64,000 nucleotides of DNA, taken from contig CAIRDP010000027.1 of the NCBI GenBank assembly GCA_903877385.1, positions 62,001 to 126,000 on the forward strand, in the 5' to 3' direction. The notes beneath the pieces were generated by a model. The model saw only the letters and a program-made list of their open reading frames with translations. It was not told the origin of the DNA and did no database searches. Shown piece after piece: positions 7,629-15,337 of this stretch; position 1 is the stretch's first letter; the number at the start of each line of letters is the position of its first letter. Both the position numbers and the translations under genes were made by a program. The stretch is from an uncultured Bacteroidales bacterium (GTDB taxonomy: Bacteria > Bacteroidota > Bacteroidia > Bacteroidales > FEN-979).

Positions 7629-8700
7629 TCATTTTAACAAGCCTTGCAGCCTGTCCCACTCTTTCTGATGGTACGATATTTTGGCCTGTACTTTTCCCGG
7701 ATCATATACTATGAGTTTTTGAGGGTTGTACTGTTGTTCGTAATAAAGTACATTCCATATCAACACACCCATTTTTCTTGCAATAGCAATGAGCGCTTTT
7801 TTCCTGGACTTTCTCATGGCAAGCCGGTTGAACTTTTCTTTGAAATAGGTACCTTTTGTCCGTGAGGCTGCCCATGCAATTTGAACCAGTATTGTTCGCA
7901 GGAACCGATTGCCATTGGTGGTGGCTGTGCTTTTATATTTTCCGGCGCTTTCGTCGTTTCTTGGACGCAGTCCCGTCCAGCCGGATAATTTGCCACTGTT
8001 TTCAAAGGCTTTCATATCTGCACCCGTCTCTGCCAATATCATCATGGCTGCAATTTGTTCGATCCCGGGTATGGTTAAAAGCAATTGCATCTCTTTGGGA
8101 TAATGTTCTCGGCATAATTGTTCCATCCTGGACAAACATTGATTGCTTTGATTGATCAGAAACTGATATTCCTGAAGAGACAATTCCAGCATGAAACGTT
8201 GATGCTCCGGTATGAACCCCGTAAGTGACTCTTTGACCTTTTTCTTTGTGTGGGCATTTAGGATGCGTCCATGAATGGACTCCACCAGTACATCCGGATC
8301 CGTTTCACCCTGCACAATTTGCTCAATTACCCTCATAACACTTTTTCCGTGTGTGTGGCTTGCAAAACTGGTAATACGAATACTGCACATTTCGAGTGTC
8401 CTTTCCAAAGCTTGCAGCGTAGATGTTTCCCGCTGGGTTAGCTTAACATACCTTCGGCTATAGGATCGCAACTCCCTTATTTGCCTGCAAGGCACCAAAC
8501 TGCTGCGCAATAACCCCTTGTGCAACAGGCTTGCTATCCATGGCTATGGTCTTGACCTTTTCAGTTTGTAACTCTTTCCCCATGTCCTGAATTTGTGTGG
8601 TGAGCGTTAAATACTCTCTTACAGGGGCATGGTTCTTACCATTAAATGTCGCACAAAAAATAGTATCTTTGTGTACATCCAGTCCGCATACTCTTTTCAT
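7629..8700 (-). pseudogene. IS110-family transposase, broken by internal deletion and frame change
   Basis: The N-terminal part (from ATG at 8700) reads MKRVCGLDVHKD, the first DEDD aspartate region of IS110 transposases, and stays in phase to AMDS at about 8533. The next recognisable piece, KGLLRSS then IRELRSY, is in a different frame and continues to the stop at 7629. It carries the C-terminal half: IPGIEQIAAMMILAETG, WTGLRP, and the serine/GN helix near STATTNGNRFLR. The usual stretch between these pieces, with the DVKDAEW motif supplying RuvC-like acidic residues, is missing, by my estimate roughly 55-60 codons. The element should be inactive. No terminal repeats were found, as expected for IS110, so its outer limits are not known. 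Confidence 0.85.
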
Positions 8701-8826
8701 ATTCAGAAAGTTTGAAATTATACGCTAAGTTAAGAATGTGCTTCGAGCACGGTGAGCGTTTGAGTCGCGGACTGGATTTATATGTGTCTGTGTGAAAACA
8801 AAAAGGGTTTTCATGTAAATTTACAT
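8701..8826 (-). other. 5' non-coding flank of the IS110 relic, possible bridge-RNA remnant
   Basis: IS110 elements encode a structured bridge RNA in a non-coding end next to the transposase. This flank lies 5' of the transposase and holds two small perfect hairpins: GTGCT/AGCAC (8738-8750) and AGTC/GACT (8763-8773). This is only suggestive; the element end is not defined and the transposase is dead. Confidence 0.25.
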
Positions 8827-8851
8827 TATGCAAAGTTTAAATCAAAAACCC

Positions 8852-9853
8852 ATGAAAACATTTAAGAAAATTGTGATCTGGATACTGGCGATCATTCTTG
8901 TTTTGATCCTGGCAGCCTATGTATTGCCTAAAACATATAAGGTTGAACGTTCTGTTTATATTAAAGCCAGGCCCGAATTGATTTACGACCTCACCAGCAA
9001 CTTCAGGAAATGGAAATTATGGGAACCCTGGACCAAATCCCTGGATTCAACGGCTGTGTATGAACTTATCGGAAAAGAAGGACAGCTAGGTTCAATCTGG
9101 AAATGGGATGGGAAAATTCTCGGTAACGGGCAGATGACGGCCACCGGCTACATTCCACAACAGCAGTTTGCGTATGATCTCGCTTTCAACAAGGGGAAAT
9201 ACCAGTCAAAGGGAAAAATTACAATTGAGCAATCAGGTGATTCCTGCAAAGTTTCATGGATCGATGAGGGAGACCTTGGATATAACCCGGTAAACCGGTA
9301 TTTCGGACTGATGATGGACAAGATGCTGGGCCCTGATTTCAATAAAGGGCTTAAGAAACTGAAAACCGTATGTGAAACCAGGGCTTCATGGCCAAGGATT
9401 GAAGAAAAGGCCATGCCTGAGCAGATTGCAATCCTTATACGGGATTCAGCAGGACCAACAACATACGGAAAGGTTATGGGGAAAGCGTTTGGAGAGCTAA
9501 TGGCCTTCGTAAAGACAAACAAATTAAACTGTAAAGGACATCCGTTTACAACTTATATAAAATTTGACACCCTCACCATGAACGGAGTCATGGATATCGG
9601 CATGATTGTTGAAAAGGCCGATGAGGGCAAAGGCAGGGTGAGTGTTAAAAAACTGCCTGCTCAGAATGTGGTGATGGCCTATTATTTCGGGCCCTATGAC
9701 AAAACCGCCGGCACATACCGTTACCTGCATCAGTATGTCCAGGAAGCCGAACTGCAGATCACCTGTGGCCCAACAGAAATTTATGTAACTGATCCAACCA
9801 CCGAAAAGGATCCTGCCAAAATCGAGACCGATATTTTATTCCCGGTGAAATAA
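8852..9853 (+). CDS. SRPBCC-fold protein fused to a GyrI-like effector-binding domain
   Basis: I take the ATG at 8852 (MKTFKK) over the one at 8828 because it is followed directly by a membrane anchor, giving 333 residues. A hydrophobic helix (about 6-24) is followed by a START/SRPBCC polyketide-cyclase-like domain (VERSVYIKARPELIYDLTSN onward) and then, from about 190, a GyrI/AraC-effector-binding-like domain (AGPTTYGKVMG, MAYYFGPYDKT). Such fusions are common in Bacteroidetes and probably bind small hydrophobic ligands; no reaction is established. It stands alone beside the IS relic. Confidence 0.8.
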   Translation: MKTFKKIVIWILAIILVLILAAYVLPKTYKVERSVYIKARPELIYDLTSNFRKWKLWEPWTKSLDSTAVYELIGKEGQLGSIWKWDGKILGNGQMTATGYIPQQQFAYDLAFNKGKYQSKGKITIEQSGDSCKVSWIDEGDLGYNPVNRYFGLMMDKMLGPDFNKGLKKLKTVCETRASWPRIEEKAMPEQIAILIRDSAGPTTYGKVMGKAFGELMAFVKTNKLNCKGHPFTTYIKFDTLTMNGVMDIGMIVEKADEGKGRVSVKKLPAQNVVMAYYFGPYDKTAGTYRYLHQYVQEAELQITCGPTEIYVTDPTTEKDPAKIETDILFPVK

Positions 9854-10219
9854 CATCCAACGTAAAAAATTACAAGCATCATTGTCTTTGCCGACAGCGG
9901 CTAAAAAGAGGGTGGAAGCTAAGGAAAGCTTAGAGCAAGGTTACGGAAAGCTTAAGGGAAACTGGTGATTTTTCAAACAGCTCAGAATATTCCAAGCCAT
10001 TCCGAATAACAAATATAATGAATAATTAAGAGGAAGTCAAGTCATTTCAAAAAGGCTAAACAGATCCGAGAACTTCTTTGAACGGGGAGAAGGTTTTCCA
10101 GAATGAAATATGGGAAATTTACTATTTGGGAAAACGGGCTGAAAATACATTTGGTTAATTGTAAATCGTAGCAAGGCTGGTCCTCAAAACGGATCAGCCT
10201 TGCTTTTTAAAAATAAACC
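9854..10219. other. Non-coding gap before the tail-fibre cassette
   Basis: No convincing gene. GGAAAGCTTA occurs twice (9923-9932 and 9945-9954) in a purine-rich stretch that includes GTTACGG followed by AAGCTTAAGG. That resembles the GTTACGGGAAGCTAAGG of the 5.4 kb hairpin element and may mark a shared sequence family. The gap ends with a strong terminator (10170-10208). Confidence 0.6.
10170..10208 (+). terminator. Strong intrinsic terminator directly ahead of the fibre gene
   Basis: AGCAAGGCTG pairs with CAGCCTTGCT, extended by GTCC/GGAT to a 14-base-pair stem with a TCAAAAC loop, and is followed by a run of five T. It ends only 11 bases before the fibre ATG, so it either insulates the cassette or attenuates it. 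Confidence 0.8.
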
Positions 10220-10888
10220 ATGAGAGTAAAAGGCAATACCGATTTTATGCAGAATCAATTGCTTAATGCAGTTGTCCATAAACTTACAGGTAGTCCACCA
10301 TCACCAGTTGAAGGTCAGATTTATTATGATTCAGGGAAGCAAAGTGTTTATATTTATTCCGGAAGCAGTTGGATTCCTTTGTGATGGGTAACTCATGGGC
10401 ATTTGATTTCTGATATTGTCAATCTGCAGACAATTTAAGATAGTAAAACTCCTTATTGTTTAGATGCAAAAGCTGCCATTTCACATTCTCATCCCATTTC
10501 AGCAATTACCGGTCTTCAAAATGCACTTGATGGAAAATCAGTGCTTGGGCATGGGCATTCAATAGGGGATGTTTCAGGCCTTCAGAGTGCCCTGGAGTCC
10601 AAGGCCGCTTATTCTCATGGTCATGTGATCGGTGACGTTACCGGATTACAGAGTGCCCTGGATGCGAAAGCCGCCGCAAGTCATTCCCATGCGATTTCCG
10701 ATGTAACAAATCTTCAATCATCTTTGGATGCCAAGGTGAATAGGGCAGGGGCAACCATGACCGGTGCCCTGGTTGCTTATGCTCATGGAACAGCTACCAA
10801 TTTTGAAATTATTAATGTGGCTTATGGTACAGGATCCACGCCACCAAGCGGTCCATCCGAAGGTTGTCTGTATATTCAATATTCATAA
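10220..10888 (+). pseudogene. Phage tail-fibre gene with HxH repeats, broken by two stop codons
   Basis: One frame runs from ATG 10220 to TAA 10888 but is cut by TGA (10382-10384) and TAA (10436-10438). Before the first stop it reads MRVKGNTDF...VEGQIYYDSGKQSVYIYSG, a common tail-fibre start. After the stops come repeats of the form SHxHxIxDVTGLQSALDxKAA (at least four copies), typical of triple-stranded phage tail fibres, then a TMTGAL segment. Translation could restart in the second half, but there is no good start. Both interrupting codon types serve as normal stops nearby, so code reassignment is unlikely. I read this as a decaying receptor-binding fibre. Confidence 0.75.
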
Positions 10889-10891
10889 ACC

Positions 10892-11902
10892 ATGGCAATT
10901 CAGATGTTTGTTGGTGGATCCTGGCGTTCTGTTTCAGCGATTCAGGTTTATACCGGTGGATCATGGAGAACAATAAATGCTATATCGATCAATGTTTCCG
11001 GAGTGTGGAAATCTGCTTGGGCAGCAGCTGGTGGATCGACACCGGTGAATGTCTATAATTGTGGTGGATATTATAATTCGCCTTCCTGGTTGAATGTCAT
11101 TCAACGATTGTCTTTATCAACAGAAACGATTGCCACTATAAGCGCGACTTTGTCTTCCGGTAGGCAATACATGGCACCTTCATATAATAGCAATTATGGG
11201 TATTTGATGGGTGGTCAGATCAGCGGAAATGTATTGATCAATGCCATTGACCGGCTTCAGTATTCCACGGAAACCTGTTCGAATATCTCAGCAACATTGC
11301 CGACAAATACTTGGACTGCTGCCGGTGCAAGTTCAGTTTACAAAGGGTATGCAATGGGCGGTTATGATGGTACGAACAGGATGAATGTAGTTCGTGGAAT
11401 GACCTTTGCAGGGGAATATGTTTCAGAAATTTCTGCAAAATTAAGTGTTGGAAAGAGCCATTCAAATGGTGTTCATAGTAGTACCAGGGGATATATGGCC
11501 GGTGGATATACAACCGGTGGGGCCACTGCAAATATTGAAGGGGTGACTTTTGCCAGTGATACCTTGTTCAGCCTTACGGCCGTGCTTACAATGTCAAGAT
11601 ATTGTGCAGGAAGTGTTTTTTCGCCTAATAAGGGATATTGGAATGGTGGCAGTCCAACCAATAGTAGAATTGATGCCTTGAATTTTTCAGCGGAAACCGT
11701 TGCACTTCTTACTGCAACAGGTGGATTATATGGCCAGGGAAGCGGAAGCTCACTCACAAAAGGCTATTGGATGGGTGGCAATTATACCAATGGTATTTCT
11801 GCATTCGCTTTTTCCAATGAAACCGTTTACGGAATTGGTCAAAATGTTTATCAGACAATGTCTTATTCCGTTGCTCTAAATTATTGGACAGGAATAAAAT
11901 AA
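10892..11902 (+). CDS. Kelch-like repeat phage tail protein
   Basis: A 336-residue protein starting 3 bases after the fibre frame. Residues 1-45 carry two VGGSWRSVSAIQVY-like units, a motif seen at the start of many tail-tip and fibre proteins. The rest is built of about six units of 45-50 residues with the pattern GYxxGG...i..l.fstET...isatl, as in kelch-like beta-propellers of phage fibres. A propeller at the tip of a fibre would bind host surface sugars or proteins; this is inferred. No signal peptide, so it is not an ordinary secreted propeller. The frame is intact. Confidence 0.72.
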   Translation: MAIQMFVGGSWRSVSAIQVYTGGSWRTINAISINVSGVWKSAWAAAGGSTPVNVYNCGGYYNSPSWLNVIQRLSLSTETIATISATLSSGRQYMAPSYNSNYGYLMGGQISGNVLINAIDRLQYSTETCSNISATLPTNTWTAAGASSVYKGYAMGGYDGTNRMNVVRGMTFAGEYVSEISAKLSVGKSHSNGVHSSTRGYMAGGYTTGGATANIEGVTFASDTLFSLTAVLTMSRYCAGSVFSPNKGYWNGGSPTNSRIDALNFSAETVALLTATGGLYGQGSGSSLTKGYWMGGNYTNGISAFAFSNETVYGIGQNVYQTMSYSVALNYWTGIK

Positions 11903-11924
11903 CAACAACTAAAACCCAAACAGT

Positions 11925-12485
11925 ATGCAAGATTTAACAAAATTTAAAACGCTTTTAAGCGAGATCCAGGATTCATTTTTGAATGTGCCTTTCGGAAATT
12001 CTGATTTTCAGATTGCCAATTTCATTGTAAATGGGGCCCAAACTCCGCAGCGTGCATTCCGAGCAGTCTGTCTTTCGTTGCGCGATAAAATATTAACGCT
12101 GAATGAAGCGTATTACAATCAATTGAAATTCCAGGTTGATCTTGATGAATTACAGGAAAAGATTGGTGATCCTGCCACTGATAAGTTTACCCGAAGAAGG
12201 ATGGAGATTGATTATGAACAAAAATGTTCTCAGCAACGGGATAATGAAAAGCTTCTCATTGATGCAATACATGAAGTGGAATTCCTGTATTCCTATTGGC
12301 AGAAGCTTCCGCATCCGACCAGGGCTGAGTTTGAAGCAGCCGAAGAAGACTATTTCAAGATTTCATTGACCAAACAGGTCCTTGGCATCGATGGTGTCGT
12401 GGGATCCCTAGAAAATATGGGATATGTGCTGAATGCGCAGGGTAGGTTGCAGAATTCAGCACCGAAGCTTTTAGATACTCTTTAA
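11925..12485 (+). CDS. Unknown coiled-coil protein of the tail-fibre cassette
   Basis: A 186-residue, mostly helical protein, not recognised. The middle (LKFQVDLDELQEKIGD, then FTRRRMEIDYEQKCSQQRDNEKLL) looks like a coiled coil; there is no signal peptide or membrane segment. It starts 22 bases after the kelch-like gene and is the last gene of the cassette. Its place behind fibre genes would suit a fibre chaperone or a structural tail protein, but nothing in the sequence proves it. Confidence 0.6.
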   Translation: MQDLTKFKTLLSEIQDSFLNVPFGNSDFQIANFIVNGAQTPQRAFRAVCLSLRDKILTLNEAYYNQLKFQVDLDELQEKIGDPATDKFTRRRMEIDYEQKCSQQRDNEKLLIDAIHEVEFLYSYWQKLPHPTRAEFEAAEEDYFKISLTKQVLGIDGVVGSLENMGYVLNAQGRLQNSAPKLLDTL

Positions 12486-12612
12486 ACTTCGAATCGTTTG
12501 TTAACTTTATAAAGTTGATTTATTCCTATATTTGATATTGAAAAAACCAAAATAAAATTTTTGCACTTGTCATCTATTTCAGCATGAGTGTCATTTTACT
12601 GCTAATGATCTA

Positions 12613-14380
12613 ATGTTTAGACTAATGAAAGAACCGTCGAAAAAAAAACCTCTGAAAGCAGGATTACCGAAAAGGGCACCTCACAATCTATATAAGAAAT
12701 CAATAAAACCAGTTAAAAAGGACAGATATTCTGAAATTTTTGGATTGGCAGTTATAATCCTGTTAGGAATAATCATTTATTCCAAATTTAGCGGATGTGA
12801 AAGCCTGGGTGAATATTTATCCATCACGTCCTTTTGGAATGTTCACTTTTGCACTTAATTATCATTTTAATCAACTGGATGTTTATTATTATCATTTTGT
12901 TAACCTGATCATTCATCTCATAAATGCCTGTCTTGTCTGGTGGCTTACCTTACTGATCTTTTCTTCCCCTGCCTTAAAGGATAATCCAATAAACAGGCAA
13001 AAAAAAGTTATTGCTTTATTCACGGCATTATTATTTGTTTCACACCCTCTTGCAACTCAATCTGTAACTTATATTTGGCAACGTCTTGCCTCCATGGTTG
13101 CTATGTTCTACCTCTTTTCCTTAATATTTTATATAAAAGCCAGACTTTCAAACAAGGGAAATATATCTAAAACTCTATTGTTTTCTTTTTCATTGATCTC
13201 TGCCGTGCTGGCTATGCTAACAAAAGAAAATGCTTTTACGCTTCCGTTTGCTATCATGCTTTTTGAATTATTCTTTTTAAGGACAAAGAAGTTTTCATTA
13301 AATTTTAGGGACTACCGCGTGATCCTATTGCTCGCAGCATTTCTGGGAGTTATGTTGATCATTCCTTTTAAATACTCATTTAGCGTTTTTAAAACGATTC
13401 CTCCAAGATTGGGACATGCATATGCAATAACCCCAGTTAATTATCTTTTCTCACAGTTTAGCATCATTGTAAAATATATTCAGCTCTTGTTCTTTCCAAT
13501 AGACCAGAATTTAGACTACGATATCCCGATTTCAAATACTTTTTTTGAATTAAAAACGATTCTATGCTTCCTTTTCATTTTATCATTAATCATACTGGCA
13601 ATGTTTTTATTTAATAAGCATAGGGTCATTTCTTTTGGCATTTTCTGGTTTTTCCTTACTTCGTTAATTGAATCGAGCATCATTCCATTGGATGATTTGG
13701 TATGCGAACATCGGACCTACATTCCTTCATTCGGTTTTTTTCTGATCCTTACTTCGGGCATTTACCTTTTATTCTGGAATAAATACAAATACCTTGCACT
13801 TTCCATTTTCGTTTTAATTATAGGATTAAACTCTTACCTTACTTATGAGAGAAATAAAATTTGGAATGATTTTATATCTCTTTGGAATGATAATATCGCA
13901 AAAACCCCGAATCTGCCAAGGGTATTATTAAACCGTGGAGTTGCTTTTCGTCGACTTGGGCAGTGGGAGAAGGCAATAGACGACTATTCAAATGTGATCA
14001 GTATTAATCCGAAACTTGAAGAAGGGTACAACGATCGTGGCTTTGCCTATGTTCACCTTGGTAAATATGACAAGGCAATAGGTGATTTCACTAAAATTAT
14101 CGAAATTGATCCAAGAAGTATAATTGCGTATTCCAACCGTGGAGCTGCTTTCTTTAACCTTGGGCAGTGGGACAAAGCGGTAGCTGATTTCTCCAAAGCC
14201 ATTGTACTTGATCCTAAATATGCAAGCGCATATAACAATCGTGGTGCAGCTTTCTGTAACCTTGGGCAATGGGATAAGGCAATAGCCGATTACTCCAAGG
14301 TGATCGAGATTGATCCAAATAATGCCAAGGCATATTCTAACCGTGAATTTGCTTACAAGAAATTGCTTAGTAAGAATTAG
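12613..14380 (+). pseudogene. TMTC-like membrane protein with C-terminal TPRs, broken by a small deletion
   Basis: The N-terminal piece (12613 onward) has a Lys-rich start and a first membrane helix, IFGLAVIILLGIIIYS. The body continues in another frame from about 12780 with IPNLADVKAWVN, RPFGMFTFALNYHFN, many membrane helices, and four to five TPRs at the end (NRGxAFxxLGQWDKAIxDYSK). Related proteins have, between these pieces, a loop with an acidic FDD-type motif expected to be catalytic in GT-C transferases; here it is gone along with the frame. The intact relative would be a membrane glycosyltransferase-like protein of the TMTC type. The change lies at about 12775-12800. An assembly error is possible. 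Confidence 0.65.
13918..14360 (+). repeat. Array of near-identical TPR units
   Basis: Units of 102 bases encode 34-residue TPRs with almost the same wording (LGQWDKA, LGKYDKA, LGQWEKA). Strong DNA similarity between the units, for example CTTGGGCAGTGGGA, suggests recent expansion by slippage or recombination. Confidence 0.7.
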
Positions 14381-14898
14381 TATTCTGAACCGAGTGAATT
14401 TATTTCTGTTCGAAGTGAGTTCACTCGTTTTTTTATGGCTTTAAGTGATTGAATTTCCTGATAATTATTTCTTCTTTTGTCAATAGTGATAAAGGTTTTG
14501 ATGATTTTTTCAAATTCATCTAAAATTATGTTCAGATGTTTGAAGGTGAAATAATTTGCATCAGGGTAGTTGGTATTGTTTACAACTAGATCCATGAACC
14601 GATCAATGGAATTTAAGGAATCGCGTATCATTTTATCTTCTTCAAGATTATGATTTTCCTCATCAAGGACAAACCATTTTCTTCTATGTAAGTTAAATAG
14701 CTCCATGTACATATGATTCAAATCAGCGAGATAAACATTAAGTTCTTCGTTGATTTTCGATATTATGAGTAATAGTTTAGATTCATTTTTCAAGGTGATA
14801 GTTACCTTGTTTCCAAGATTAAACCGAAACATCTTATGTCTCTGATAAGTTGCTGATTTATCAGGGGTGGAGTAATAATGAAGTTTGATTTTTCGCAT
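14377..14898 (-). CDS. Unknown helical protein
   Basis: A 173-residue protein that I do not recognise. It is rich in Lys, Asn and Ile, with long amphipathic helices (KLLLIISKINEELNVYLADL; NIILDEFEKIIKTFITI) and no signal peptide or membrane span. Its stop overlaps the convergent stop of the TPR/TMTC-like gene by four bases. It is AT-rich like its surroundings and unlike the genes after 15.3 kb, which fits acquisition with the island. Without homologues it could still be a chance reading frame, though its length argues against that. Confidence 0.55.
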   Translation of the reverse strand: MRKIKLHYYSTPDKSATYQRHKMFRFNLGNKVTITLKNESKLLLIISKINEELNVYLADLNHMYMELFNLHRRKWFVLDEENHNLEEDKMIRDSLNSIDRFMDLVVNNTNYPDANYFTFKHLNIILDEFEKIIKTFITIDKRRNNYQEIQSLKAIKKRVNSLRTEINSLGSEY

Positions 14899-15132
14899 AC
14901 TTTATTTTAAACGGAGAATCAAGTAAAATATTTAATTAATGATTTGATTTATTGATGTTTAATCCTAATATCATTGTTTTTACAATGAATATTAATTTCT
15001 CTATCATATTGAATTACTGTCTATTAAACAAGGTTAAAGCGCTTAAACCCCAATTTTTTAACCAAAAATGGCCTTTTTTCAAAATCGCATGTAGTTGTAT
15101 TTCAATTATATGCATCTTTTTAATTTTCTTAT

Positions 15133-15197
15133 AATTAATATTATGTTAAGTATAAAAATGCAATTAATATTATGTTAAGTATAAAAATGCAATTAAT
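15133..15197. repeat. 29-base tandem repeat, about 2.2 copies
   Basis: Two perfect 29-base units (15133-15161 and 15162-15190) begin AATTAATATTATG and end AAAAATGC, followed by seven bases of a third. There is no spacer between copies, so this is not a CRISPR array. The unit is AT-rich. Confidence 0.9.
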
Positions 15198-15287
15198 CTA
15201 TTAATAACCTCCCTGCCATGCAGATGAACAGGTAGCTCCACCTACCATTTTTTCCAACCCCTGGTCCTATTGACAGACATTTGTGGC

Positions 15288-15313
15288 AAAAAAAAACCGT
15301 CAGGTTATGACGG
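15288..15313 (-). terminator. Intrinsic terminator of the secreted TPR gene
   Basis: On the minus strand CCGTCA pairs with TGACGG around a five-base loop and is followed by nine T. It lies 25 bases beyond the stop of the TPR gene. Confidence 0.88.
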
Positions 15314-15337
15314 CCTTTTCCAGGGAATAAAAATCCC

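Larger units (their letters stand above)
14899..15337. other. AT-rich non-coding gap with tandem repeat and terminators
   Basis: No supported gene. It holds a 29-base tandem repeat (15133-15197), a small GGTAG/CTACC hairpin followed by ATTTTTT (15231-15252, plus strand), and a terminator for the minus-strand TPR gene (15288-15313). Confidence 0.7.

Noticed and set aside
8275-8463. Plus-strand frames within the IS110 relic
   Set aside because: They are the antisense of recognisable transposase sequence.
10220-10888. Stop-codon reassignment in the fibre gene
   Set aside because: Both TGA and TAA interrupt it, and both act as normal stops in surrounding genes.
10541-10888. Second half of the fibre as a separate gene
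   Set aside because: It begins in the middle of a repeat (LGHGHSIGDV) in the same frame as the upstream part; there is no start signal.
14952-15134. A 60-codon plus-strand frame in the AT-rich gap
   Set aside because: Low-complexity, AT-driven wording (Ile, Phe, Asn), no promoter or family resemblance; a chance frame is more likely.
15133-15197. Possible CRISPR array
   Set aside because: The 29-base units touch each other with no spacers and there are no cas genes.
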